Origin: Saccharothrix sp. NRRL B-16314
GTDB taxonomy: Bacteria > Actinomycetota > Actinomycetes > Mycobacteriales > Pseudonocardiaceae
Length of the DNA: 64,000 nt
Assembly: GCF_000716595.1 (NCBI RefSeq)
Contig: NZ_JNXC01000002.1
Coordinates: 124,001-188,000 of the forward strand
Reading direction: 5' to 3'
Each line of letters starts with the position of its first letter. Position 1 is the first letter of the stretch. This document shows, piece by piece, positions 16,205 to 24,627 of the stretch. The notes beneath the pieces are model-generated. The model was not told the DNA's origin. It saw nothing but the letters and a program-made list of their open reading frames with translations, and did no database searches. Both the position numbers and the translations under genes were made by a program.

Positions 16205-18163
16205 TCAGGTGCCGGGTTGGACCGTCGCCTCGAAGAAGTCCGCGACCTGGTCCGCGGACAGCTCCTCGCCGCCGCTCTTCGTCACGATGCCCAGCAACGG
16301 GAGGTCGTCCGCGGTGAACACGAGCAGCCCGAGCCCGCCGTCGGCGGCTGCGCGGTACTTGCCCTTGAGCCCGTTGCCCGCCCACTGCGCCTCGACCATG
16401 TCGGCCTTGAGCGACTGCACGACGGCCTCGGCGCCGTGCTGCGCGCCGACGACCGTCTCGGTGAGGACGTACTGGACCGAGTAGTCGTCCTTCACCGAGC
16501 AGCTGACCACGGTGCCCTTGATGGCGTTGACGCCGCCGACACCCGGCGTGCCGCCCGCCTTGCACGTGCTGGTGTCCGGGATCGTGCCCGCGAGGCGGCG
16601 CAGGCACTCGGTGAAGCCCTTGTCGTCCTGCTGGGTGTCGTTCTTGCAGTCCTGCGCGGTGGGCACGCCCGGCCCGCTGAACGCGACGAGCCCGCCGACC
16701 ACGGCCAGCGCGAGCACCACCACCGCCGCGCCGATCGAGATCAGCATGGTCCGGCTGGGCTTCTTCTTCTCCGCGGGCAACTGGCGCGTGACGGTCGGGA
16801 AGTTGAACTGCTGCGGCCCGGTCGGCGGGTTCACCTGGTAGGGCCCGCTGACCGCAGGGTTGACCTGGTACGCGCCGCTGGCGTTCGGGTTGACCTGGTA
16901 CGGACCGCTGGCGTTCGGGTTCACCTGGTACGGACCGCTGACACCCGGGTTCACCTGGTACGCGCCGCTGGTCGCGGGGTTGGCCTGGTAGCCGCCGCCG
17001 GTCGCGGGGTTTGCCTGGTACCCGCCGCTGGTGTTCGGGTTCACCGGCTTGGTGACGACCGTGTCCGGCTCCTTGGGCCTGGTCGTCTCCTGGGAGCGCG
17101 GGGTGACGCCGTTCTTGGGGACGTGGTGCGCGCCCAGGGCCACCGAGGTCTCCGGCTGGTCCAGGCTCGTCGGCACGATCCGCACCTGCTCGGCGATCAT
17201 CGTCGCGACCAGCGGGATGCGGCTGGCGCCGCCGACCAGGTAGATGCCCGCGAGCTGGTTGGGCGCCATGCCGGTGGAGCGGATCGTGGACTCCAGCAGC
17301 TCCACGCTGCGCATCATGCTCGGCCGGACCAGGGCTTCCAGGTCGGACCGGTTGACCAGCACGTCCTCGAACGGCTCCGGCATCGGCACCTCGGTGTGCG
17401 CGTGCCGCGACAACGACTCCTTGGCGGCACGCACGTCCTCCTGGAGCGCGCGGCGGGCCCGGCGGTCGGCGGTGGACTCCGGGCGCAGCAGCCGCTGCCA
17501 GGCCGCCGGGTCGCGGTGCGAAACCTGCCGCCCGACGTGTTCGAGGAGGGCCTGGTCGACGTCCAGGCCGCCCAGGTCCTGCAGGCCGTCCTCGGCGAGC
17601 ACGGTGAAGCCGTTCTGGGTGGCGCCGACGATGGCCACGTCGAACGTGCCGGCACCGAGGTCGTACACCGCGAGCGCCTGGCCGACGGCGAGCGAGGCGT
17701 AGTGGGAGGCGGCGGCGACCGGCTCCGGGACCAGCACGACCTCGCCCTTGGCGCCCGAGAGGCGTGCCGCGGACAGCAGCACGTTGCGGCGGGTCAGGCC
17801 CCACTGGGCGGGGTGGGTGAGGCGGACCTCGTCCAGCGACTCGCCGCCCAGCTGGCGGTTGGTCTCGTCCAGGACGCGGCGCAGCACGGCGGCCAGCGCG
17901 TCGGTGACCGGGACGACGTTGTCGCCGAGGAGCAGCACGCCGTCGTCCACGCGACGCTTGGGGTTGGGTTCGAAGCGGGCCGGGTCGAGGCGGGCGCGGC
18001 GCTCCGCGTCACGGCCGACCACGAGGGTGCCGTCCTCTTCGCAGTAGACGGCCGACGGCATGGTGGCCGAACCGTCCACCTCCACGACCCGGGGCGGCCG
18101 GCCGTGCGCGGCGAGCACCGCGACGGTGTTGGAAGTGCCCAGGTCGACGGACAGGACGCGCAC
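16205..18163 (-). CDS. Membrane-anchored Hsp70-family protein with decapeptide-repeat linker
   Basis: The 652-residue product starts with an actin-like Hsp70 ATPase domain: phosphate-1 DLGTSNT at 7-13, AVYDLGAGTFDVAIVG, and IYLVGGASRIPLV near residue 310. Instead of a substrate-binding domain it has a linker of seven YQVNPNASGP-like decapeptides (residues about 375-448), one transmembrane helix (about 473-495) and an extracytoplasmic C-terminal domain of about 150 residues with several Cys (QDCKND, FTECLRR, STCKAGG). GTG 18163 is preferred because AAAGGGG precedes it; an earlier GTG six bases upstream is possible. Hsp70-like proteins fused to membrane domains occur in actinomycetes, with unknown role. 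It is divergent from lhr. Confidence 0.85.
   Translation of the reverse strand: MRVLSVDLGTSNTVAVLAAHGRPPRVVEVDGSATMPSAVYCEEDGTLVVGRDAERRARLDPARFEPNPKRRVDDGVLLLGDNVVPVTDALAAVLRRVLDETNRQLGGESLDEVRLTHPAQWGLTRRNVLLSAARLSGAKGEVVLVPEPVAAASHYASLAVGQALAVYDLGAGTFDVAIVGATQNGFTVLAEDGLQDLGGLDVDQALLEHVGRQVSHRDPAAWQRLLRPESTADRRARRALQEDVRAAKESLSRHAHTEVPMPEPFEDVLVNRSDLEALVRPSMMRSVELLESTIRSTGMAPNQLAGIYLVGGASRIPLVATMIAEQVRIVPTSLDQPETSVALGAHHVPKNGVTPRSQETTRPKEPDTVVTKPVNPNTSGGYQANPATGGGYQANPATSGAYQVNPGVSGPYQVNPNASGPYQVNPNASGAYQVNPAVSGPYQVNPPTGPQQFNFPTVTRQLPAEKKKPSRTMLISIGAAVVVLALAVVGGLVAFSGPGVPTAQDCKNDTQQDDKGFTECLRRLAGTIPDTSTCKAGGTPGVGGVNAIKGTVVSCSVKDDYSVQYVLTETVVGAQHGAEAVVQSLKADMVEAQWAGNGLKGKYRAAADGGLGLLVFTADDLPLLGIVTKSGGEELSADQVADFFEATVQPGT
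16823..17040 (-). repeat. 30-bp tandem repeat array inside the Hsp70-like gene
   Basis: About seven imperfect 30-bp units encode decapeptides of the form NP(x)(x)SG(x)YQV. The units nearest the membrane helix are the most alike (NPNASGPYQV repeated), and the distal ones have drifted (NPATGGGYQA). All units keep the reading frame. The array forms a flexible linker between the ATPase and the transmembrane helix. Confidence 0.9.
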
Positions 18164-18240
18164 GGTCACCCCTTTGGTTTCGAACGGGGTGATCGTGCCA
18201 CAAACCAAAATTGTCGGACCCCGGGTTCACTATGGACGGC

Positions 18241-21200
18241 ATGGAAGTTCTGTCCGCGTTCTCCCCCGCGACCCGGCAGTGGTTCGCCGGGGCCTTCGCC
18301 GCGCCCACCGCGGCACAGGTGGGCGCGTGGGAGGCGGCGGCGGCCGGCGAACACGCGCTGGTCATCGCGCCGACGGGGTCCGGCAAGACGTTGGCCGCGT
18401 TCCTCTGGGCGCTGGACCGGCTGGCGTCCACGCCGAAGCCCGCCGAGCCGAAGCGGCGGTGCCGGTTGCTGTACGTCTCGCCGCTGAAGGCGCTGGCAGT
18501 GGACGTGGAGCGGAACCTGCGCGCGCCGTTGGCGGGCATCCGGCAGGCCGCGCACCGGCTGTCGCTGCCCGAACCGGACATCACGGTCGGCATGCGCACC
18601 GGCGACACACCGGCGGACGCGCGGCGGGCGTTCGCGCGGACGCCGCCGGACGTGCTGGTCACCACGCCTGAGTCGCTGTTCCTGGTGCTCACGTCGGCGG
18701 CGCGGGAGTCGTTGCGCGGTGTCGAGACGGTGATCGTGGACGAGGTGCACGCGGTGGCGGGCACGAAGCGCGGCGCGCACCTCGCACTGTCACTCGAACG
18801 GCTGGACTCGCTGTTGGAGCGGCCCGCCCAGCGGATCGGGCTGTCCGCGACGGTCCGGCCGGTCGAGGAGGTCGGCGCGTTCCTCGCGGGTGGTCGGTCG
18901 GTGCGGGTCGTGCAGCCGAAGACGGCGAAGACGATCGAGGTGCGGGTCGAGGTTCCCGTCGAGGACATGTCGGTGCTCGGCGAGCCGACCGGCGAGGTGT
19001 CCGGCTCGGCGGCGGGCGCGGAGCAGCGGGCGTCGATCTGGCCGTCGGTCGAGCAGCGGATCCTGGAGCTGGTCCGGCAGCACCGGTCCACGATCGTGTT
19101 CGTCAACTCCCGGCGGCTGGCCGAACGGCTCACCGCTCGGCTCAACGAGCTGGCCGAGGAGGCCGAGCAGGCGGCACCCGAGCCGGCAGACCTCGACCGG
19201 GCAGACCCAGACCGGACAGGACCCGACCAGGCAGGAGCCGACCAGGCAAGACCCGACCGAGCAGACCCAGACTGGGCAGGACCCGACCAGGCAGCACCAG
19301 ACCAGGCAGCACCAGACCAGGCAGCACCAGACCAGGCAGCACCAGACCAGGCAGCACCAGACCGGGCAGCACCAGACCGGGCAGCACCAGACCGGGCAGC
19401 ACCAGACCGGGCAGCACCAGACCGGGCGCGAGCCGACCGGGCAGGAGCCGACCGGGCAGGAGCCGACCGGGCAGGAGCCGAGCCGTTCCCCGCCGAGCCG
19501 TTCCCCGCCCAGGCGGTCGGCCAGTCCGGCGTGACGACCCAGCGCGGCGTGACGATCGCCCGCGCCCACCACGGCTCCATGGCGCGCGAGCAGCGGGTGG
19601 TGGTCGAGGAGGAGCTGAAGTCGGGGCGGCTGCCGTGCGTGGTGGCGACGTCGTCGCTGGAGCTGGGCATCGACATGGGTGCGGTCGACCTGGTGGTGCA
19701 GGTGGAGGCCCCGCCGACGGTGGCGTCCGGGTTGCAGCGCGTCGGCCGCGCGGGGCACCAGGTGGGCGCGGTGTCGCGCGGGGTGATGTTCCCGAAGTTC
19801 CGGGGCGACCTGGTGTCGTGCGCGGTGGTGGCGGAGCGGATGCGGGACGGCGCGATCGAGGCCGTGCGGTACCCGCGCAACCCGCTGGACGTGCTGGCGC
19901 AGCAGGTCGTGGCCATGGTGGCGATGGAGACGTGGACGGTCGAGGCGTTGGCCGGGCTGGTGCGGCGGGCCGCGCCGTTCGCCGCGCTGCCGGAATCGGC
20001 GTTGCAGGCGGTGCTCGACATGCTCGCGGGTCGGTACCCGAGCGAGGAGTTCGGCGAGCTGCGGCCCCGGATCACGTGGGACCGGATCACCGGTGAGCTG
20101 CGCGGCCGGCCGGGGGCGCAGCGGCTGGCGGTGACGTCGGGCGGCACGATCCCGGACCGGGGGCTGTTCGCGGTGATGACGCCGCCGTCGGAGCGCGGTC
20201 CCGGCTCGCGGGTGGGCGAGCTGGACGAGGAGATGGTCTACGAGTCGCGGGTGGGCGACACGTTCCTGCTGGGCACGTCGTCGTGGCGGGTCGAGGACAT
20301 CACCCACGACCGGGTGATCGTGGTGCCCGCGCCCGGTCAGCCCGCGCGGATGCCGTTCTGGAAGGGCGACGCGCCCGGACGTCCGCTGGAGTTGGGGCGC
20401 GCGCTGGGGAAGTTCCTCCGCGAGGTGTCCACGATGGACGACGTGAAGGCGGCCGAGCGGACGGGGTCGGCCGGTTTGGACGCGTGGGCGACGTCGAACC
20501 TACTGGCGTACCTGGGCGAGCAGCGCGAGGCGACCAGGCACGTGCCGAACGACCGGATCGTGCTGGTGGAGCGGTTCCGGGACGAGCTGGGCGACTGGCG
20601 GCTGGTGGTGCACTCGCCGTTCGGCGCGCAGGTCAACGCGCCGTGGGCGTTGGCGATCGCGGCCCGGCTGCGGGAGCGGCGCGGTATCGAGGTGCAGGCG
20701 GCGCACTCCGACGACGGCATCGTGATCCGGCTACCCGACGCGGTCGACCCGGACGGCGCGCAGGTCGTGGCGGGGGCGGACGACGTGCTGCTCGACCCGG
20801 AGGAGGTCGAGCAGATCGTGGTGGCCGAGGTGGGCGGGTCGGCTCTGTTCGCGGCCCGGTTCCGGGAGTGCGCGGCGCGGTCGCTGCTGCTCCCCCGGCG
20901 TGATCCGCGCAAGCGGTCCCCGCTGTGGCAGCAGCGGCAGCGGGCGGCGCAGCTGCTGTCCGTCGCGGCGAAGTACGAGAGCTTCCCGGTGGTGCTGGAG
21001 GCGATGCGCGAGGTCTTGCAGGACGTGTACGACGTGCCCGGCCTGCGTGAGCTGATGACGGAGATCCGGGCCAGGCGGGTGCGGGTGGTCGAGGTGGAGA
21101 CGCCGTCGCCGTCGCCGTTCGCCCGCAGCTTGTTGTTCGGGTACGTCGGGATGTTCCTGTACGAGGTGGACGCGCCGCTGGCCGAGCGGCGGGCGGCGGC

Positions 21201-23136
21201 GTTGTCGCTGGACTCGGCGCTGCTGGCGGAGCTGCTGGGTTCCGAGGCGATCCGTGAGCTGCTGGACCCGGAGGTGGTCGAGGAGGTCGAGCGCACCCTG
21301 CAACGCCTCGCGCCCGACCGGCACGCGCGGGACGCGGAGGGCGCGGCGGACCTGCTGCGGTTCCTCGGTGACCTGTCGGAGGCGGAGGCGCTGGAGCGGG
21401 GTGTGCGGCCGGAGTGGCTGGCGGACCTCGTGGTGCAGCGGCGGGCGATCCGGGTGCGCATCGCGGGTGAGGACCGCGTGATCACGATCGAGGACGCGGG
21501 CCGGGTGCGGGACGCGTTGGGCGTGGCGCTGCCGGTCGGCGTGCCGGAGGTGTTCACCGAACCCGTGGCCGACCCGTTGGGTGACCTGCTGTCCCGGTAC
21601 GCGCGGACGCACGGGCCGTTCCTGGCGGCGGAGGCGGCGGAGCGGTTCGGGCTGGGCGTCGCCGTGGTGACCGGGGTGTTGGAGCGGATGGCGGCCACCG
21701 GGCGGCTGGTGCGCGGTGAGCTGAGACCTCTGTCGCTCGCGGGACACCCGAAATCCGGGGCGGGCACCCACACCGAGTACTGCGATGCCGAGGTGCTGCG
21801 GCGGTTGCGGCGCGCGTCGCTGGCCCGGCTGCGGGCCGAGGTCGAGCCGGTGGAGCCCGCCGCGCTCGGCCGGTTCCTGCCGGGCTGGCACGGGGTGGGC
21901 AGGCGGTTGCGGTCCGCGCCGACGGTGGACGACGTGTACTCGGTGGTCGAGCAGTTGGCGGGTGCGCCGCTGCCCGCGAGCGCGGTCGAGTCGCTGGTGC
22001 TGCCCGCGCGGCTGCCCGGCTACAGCCCGGCGCTGCTGGACGAGCTGACCGCGTCCGGCGAGGTGACGTGGACCGGGTGCGGGTCGCTGGCGGGTGGTGA
22101 CGGCTGGATCGCGTTGGCGCCGACGGACGTGGCCGACCTGCTGCTGCCGGACCTGGTGCCCGAGGCGATGCCGGACTCGTCGTTGCACACGGCCGTGGTG
22201 GAGGCGTTGGGCGGCGGGGCGTTGTTCTTCCGGCAACTGGTCGACCGGGTGTCGTTGCAGGGTCCGACGACGGACGGTGAGGTCGTCGGCGCGCTGTGGG
22301 ACCTGGTGTGGGCCGGTGTGGTCACCAACGACACGCTGGCGCCGTTGCGGGCGCTGGTCGCGGGTGGCGGCACGGCGCACAAGCCCCGGCGGGCCGCGCC
22401 ACGCGGTCGGTACGCGCGGATGCGGGCGGGTCGGCCGGACATGCCGAGCCGCACCGGACCGCCGACGGTGGCGGGCCGGTGGTCGCTGGCTGTGGTGCCC
22501 GCTGCCGATGCGACGCGGCGGGCGCACGCGCGGGCCGAGGCGTTCCTGGAGCGGCACGGCGTGCTGACGCGCGGTGCGTTGGACACCGAGCGGGTGACGG
22601 GTGGGTTCAGCGCGGTGTACCGGGTGCTGCGGGCGATGGAGGAGTCCGGGCAGGTCGTGCGCGGGTACGTGGTCGAAGGGCTCGGCGCGGCGCAGTTCGC
22701 GGCGCGGGGTGCGGTGGACAGGCTGCGCGCGTCGTCCCGGCCGGTGGGGCAGGAGCACGCGGGTGCGCCGGACGCCGTGGTGCTGGCGGCGGCCGATCCG
22801 GCGCAGCCCTACGGTGCGGCGCTGCCGTGGCCGGAGTCGTCGGGTGAGGGCAAGCACCGGCCGGGCCGGAAGTCCGGTGCTCTGGTGGTGCTGGTGGACG
22901 GTGCGGCGACGCTCTACGTGGAACGTGGTGGGCGGTCGCTGCTGTCGTTCACCGAGGAGGAAGAACCTCTGCGCTCGGCCGCCCAGGTGTTGGGGCGGGC
23001 CGTGCGCGACGGGTGGTTGGGTCAGCTGGCGGTGCAGCGGGCGGACGGGGAGGTGGCATTGGGCTCACGCTTGGCCGGCATCCTCCAGGACGCGGGCTTC
23101 CGGGCAACCCCCAAGGGGTTGCGGCTGCGCGCATAG
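18241..23136 (+). CDS. lhr: Lhr-type ATP-dependent DNA helicase with repeat insertion
   Basis: A protein of about 1631 residues. The helicase core has Walker A APTGSGKT, motif Ia YVSPLKALAVDVERN, DEVH box (VIVDEVHAV), SAT motif (GLSATVRP), motif V ATSSLELGIDMG and motif VI QRVGRAGHQ. It is followed by the winged-helix, Lhr-core and long C-terminal domains of the Lhr family. Lhr is a 3'-5' translocase and DNA repair helicase. An insertion of 100 residues (20 pentapeptides) lies in the second RecA-like domain, between motif IV and HHGSMAREQR. I chose ATG 18241 (MEVLSAFSPATRQWF) because it matches the family N-terminus; ATG 18232 adds three residues. It is divergent from the Hsp70-like gene. Confidence 0.95.
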   Translation: MEVLSAFSPATRQWFAGAFAAPTAAQVGAWEAAAAGEHALVIAPTGSGKTLAAFLWALDRLASTPKPAEPKRRCRLLYVSPLKALAVDVERNLRAPLAGIRQAAHRLSLPEPDITVGMRTGDTPADARRAFARTPPDVLVTTPESLFLVLTSAARESLRGVETVIVDEVHAVAGTKRGAHLALSLERLDSLLERPAQRIGLSATVRPVEEVGAFLAGGRSVRVVQPKTAKTIEVRVEVPVEDMSVLGEPTGEVSGSAAGAEQRASIWPSVEQRILELVRQHRSTIVFVNSRRLAERLTARLNELAEEAEQAAPEPADLDRADPDRTGPDQAGADQARPDRADPDWAGPDQAAPDQAAPDQAAPDQAAPDQAAPDRAAPDRAAPDRAAPDRAAPDRARADRAGADRAGADRAGAEPFPAEPFPAQAVGQSGVTTQRGVTIARAHHGSMAREQRVVVEEELKSGRLPCVVATSSLELGIDMGAVDLVVQVEAPPTVASGLQRVGRAGHQVGAVSRGVMFPKFRGDLVSCAVVAERMRDGAIEAVRYPRNPLDVLAQQVVAMVAMETWTVEALAGLVRRAAPFAALPESALQAVLDMLAGRYPSEEFGELRPRITWDRITGELRGRPGAQRLAVTSGGTIPDRGLFAVMTPPSERGPGSRVGELDEEMVYESRVGDTFLLGTSSWRVEDITHDRVIVVPAPGQPARMPFWKGDAPGRPLELGRALGKFLREVSTMDDVKAAERTGSAGLDAWATSNLLAYLGEQREATRHVPNDRIVLVERFRDELGDWRLVVHSPFGAQVNAPWALAIAARLRERRGIEVQAAHSDDGIVIRLPDAVDPDGAQVVAGADDVLLDPEEVEQIVVAEVGGSALFAARFRECAARSLLLPRRDPRKRSPLWQQRQRAAQLLSVAAKYESFPVVLEAMREVLQDVYDVPGLRELMTEIRARRVRVVEVETPSPSPFARSLLFGYVGMFLYEVDAPLAERRAAALSLDSALLAELLGSEAIRELLDPEVVEEVERTLQRLAPDRHARDAEGAADLLRFLGDLSEAEALERGVRPEWLADLVVQRRAIRVRIAGEDRVITIEDAGRVRDALGVALPVGVPEVFTEPVADPLGDLLSRYARTHGPFLAAEAAERFGLGVAVVTGVLERMAATGRLVRGELRPLSLAGHPKSGAGTHTEYCDAEVLRRLRRASLARLRAEVEPVEPAALGRFLPGWHGVGRRLRSAPTVDDVYSVVEQLAGAPLPASAVESLVLPARLPGYSPALLDELTASGEVTWTGCGSLAGGDGWIALAPTDVADLLLPDLVPEAMPDSSLHTAVVEALGGGALFFRQLVDRVSLQGPTTDGEVVGALWDLVWAGVVTNDTLAPLRALVAGGGTAHKPRRAAPRGRYARMRAGRPDMPSRTGPPTVAGRWSLAVVPAADATRRAHARAEAFLERHGVLTRGALDTERVTGGFSAVYRVLRAMEESGQVVRGYVVEGLGAAQFAARGAVDRLRASSRPVGQEHAGAPDAVVLAAADPAQPYGAALPWPESSGEGKHRPGRKSGALVVLVDGAATLYVERGGRSLLSFTEEEEPLRSAAQVLGRAVRDGWLGQLAVQRADGEVALGSRLAGILQDAGFRATPKGLRLRA
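19186..19485 (+). repeat. Twenty tandem 15-bp units inside lhr
   Basis: Exactly 20 units of 15 bp run from 19186 to 19485 without a break in frame. Units 8-11 are identical (GCAGCACCAGACCAG), 12-16 differ by one base (ending CCGG), and the flanking units are more diverged (GCAGGAGCCGACCGG and similar). They encode pentapeptides of the type A-A-P-D-Q/R, making an acidic-basic Pro/Ala-rich loop. Identical central units suggest recent expansion by slippage or recombination. Confidence 0.95.
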
Positions 23137-23576
23137 GGCTGAGGCCGGGCTTCGCCGACGACTCGGAACCCCGGACTTTGGCCCCGACCCTGAGCTCCGG
23201 GTTTCTGGTCCGGGCCGGGGCTGCGCGGGCTCCGGCCGGGGCCGGATTGGGGCTGAGCGGCAGGCCAGGGCCTTCGCACCCTGGATCGGGCCGCGCGGAC
23301 TCCAGGCTGGGTCGAGGGTTTGGACCGGGCAGCAGGCCGGCTTCCAGGCTGCGGCTGCGGCTGCGGCTGCGGCTGCGGCTGCGGCTGCGGCTGCGGCTGC
23401 GGACCAGGGTTGGGGATGGCTTCGGGCGCTGGGTTGGGGTTCCGGATCGTGGGCTGGGGCTGGAGCTGAGGGCTCCGGACCGCTGGCCCCAGAGGCTGGG
23501 TTCCGGCTGGCGGCGCGGAGCTGGGGGCGTCAGGCGTGTCGGGCTGAGGCGTCGTCAGGTGCGCACCTCCGCCCTG
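23137..23576. other. 440-base non-coding spacer between convergent genes, repeat-rich
   Basis: No convincing gene is seen between the lhr stop and the stop of the minus-strand AhpD-like gene. The DNA is strongly G-biased on the plus strand, with many degenerate GGCTCCGG/GGGCTGGGG echoes. A perfect hexanucleotide array (GGCTGC)n occupies 23347-23402, about nine copies. Long open frames through it reflect this biased composition only. No hairpin terminator stands out. Confidence 0.7.
23347..23402. repeat. (GGCTGC)n hexanucleotide array
   Basis: About nine uninterrupted copies of GGCTGC, 56 bases, lie in the spacer between lhr and the AhpD-like gene. In-frame translation would give Ala-Ala repeats, but neither flanking gene extends into it. 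It is likely to vary in copy number between strains. Confidence 0.9.
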
Positions 23577-24080
23577 TCAGGCGCGGACCAGGCGGTTTGC
23601 CAGGGTGGACATCGTGTACGTGCCGATGCCCAGCACGACCTCCAGCGCGTTGCGGGTGGTGAAGCCGGCGGTCAGGAATTCGGCCAGTTCGTCCTCCGGC
23701 ACCTCGCCGGCGGTGGCCAGCACCCGCAGGGTGAACTGCCGCAGCGCCTCCAGCCGCCCGTCGTCCAGCGGCTCCCCGGACCGCAGCGCAGCGATCTGCG
23801 CCGCCTCCGCCCCCAACTCCCGGAGACGGCCGGTGTGCATGGCGACGCAGACCCGGCACTCGTTGCGGGTGGCGATGGTCATGACCACCACCTCCCGGGC
23901 GAGTGGGTCGAGGGTGCTCGCCTCGAAGAGCCCACTCGCGTGGAGGAAGCCGCCGAGCATCTCGGGCGACTCGGCGAGCAGCGCCACCGCCGGCGGCAGG
24001 TGGCCCAGGTGGGCGACGGTGGACTCCATCAGTCGCCGTGAGCCGGCGGGGGCGGATTCGAGCGTGTGCTGGGCGAACAT
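23577..24080 (-). CDS. Carboxymuconolactone decarboxylase / AhpD-like protein
   Basis: A 167-residue helical protein with the AhpD redox motif C75-R-V-C78-x3-H82 in ATRNECRVCVAMHT. This family includes alkylhydroperoxidase partner AhpD and other peroxidase-like proteins. A thiol peroxidase or disulfide reductase role fits the motif. ATG 24080 follows GGGAGT. It is divergent from a MarR-family gene, and a 19-bp palindrome sits between them, so it is the likely target of that regulator. Confidence 0.88.
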   Translation of the reverse strand: MFAQHTLESAPAGSRRLMESTVAHLGHLPPAVALLAESPEMLGGFLHASGLFEASTLDPLAREVVVMTIATRNECRVCVAMHTGRLRELGAEAAQIAALRSGEPLDDGRLEALRQFTLRVLATAGEVPEDELAEFLTAGFTTRNALEVVLGIGTYTMSTLANRLVRA

Positions 24081-24098
24081 GCGGAACTCCCGGTAAAG

Positions 24099-24117
24099 TC
24101 GACAACGTGGTTGTCGA
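24099..24117. promoter_or_regulatory. MarR-type operator palindrome
   Basis: TCGACAACGTGGTTGTCGA is a perfect inverted repeat with eight-base arms (TCGACAAC / GTTGTCGA) around GTG. It lies 19 bases upstream of the AhpD-like start and 39 bases before the MarR-type start. Related half-sites (GTTGTCGAG, TTTGTCGAG) follow at 24131-24148. Size and position are typical for MarR dimer binding and control of both divergent genes. Confidence 0.8.
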
Positions 24118-24155
24118 AACAGTAAACCAGGTTGTCGAGTTTGTCGAGCGCGTCC

Positions 24156-24623
24156 ATGGCTGACAACGACCCGCCGGGCTTCGAGCTGCCCCTGTTGCTG
24201 TTCGCCGGGTTCCGGTCGCTGATCGACCAGCTGCACGCCGAACTGGCCACACGCGGACACCCCGACGTACGACCCGCGTACGGGTTCGCCATGCAGGCGA
24301 TCGGCGTCCTCGGCGCGACCGCCAGCGAGATCGGACGCCGCCTCGGCGTCTCCAAGCAGGCCGCCGGCAAGACCGTCGACCGGCTCGCCGCCCTCGGCTA
24401 CGTCGAACGCGTCGACGACCCGCACGACGCGCGGCGCAAGCTGATCCGGCTCACGCCGCGCGGGATCGATTCGCTGGTCCAGTCAGCGGAGATCTTCGAC
24501 CGGCTGCGGGCCAGGTGGGTCGAAGCACTCGGCGCGGACCGGGTCGCGCAGCTGGAGTCCTCCCTCCGCACGGTCGTGCCCAACGCCGGGTTCCCGGTCG
24601 ACGTGCCTGGCTGGTTCGGCTGA
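24156..24623 (+). CDS. MarR-family transcriptional regulator
   Basis: A 155-residue winged helix protein. The recognition region is GVLGATASEIGRRLGVSKQAAGKTVDRLAALGYVERVDDPHDARRKLIRLTPRGIDSL, with the DxRxxx wing typical of MarR. ATG 24156 was chosen over non-ATG starts upstream because those would lie inside the operator repeats. It is divergent from the AhpD-like gene, which suggests a redox or aromatic-compound sensor. It has no Cys in the DNA-binding part, so a ligand rather than thiol oxidation may be the signal. Confidence 0.92.
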   Translation: MADNDPPGFELPLLLFAGFRSLIDQLHAELATRGHPDVRPAYGFAMQAIGVLGATASEIGRRLGVSKQAAGKTVDRLAALGYVERVDDPHDARRKLIRLTPRGIDSLVQSAEIFDRLRARWVEALGADRVAQLESSLRTVVPNAGFPVDVPGWFG

Positions 24624-24627
24624 CGCG

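Noticed and set aside
19186..19485. CRISPR-like array
   Set aside because: Units are directly adjacent with no spacers and are inside a coding frame.
18009..20147. 712-codon minus-strand frame through the lhr repeat
   Set aside because: The 15-bp unit keeps all frames open. Translation is low-complexity Ser/Ala/Trp repeats; the Lhr frame has all helicase motifs.
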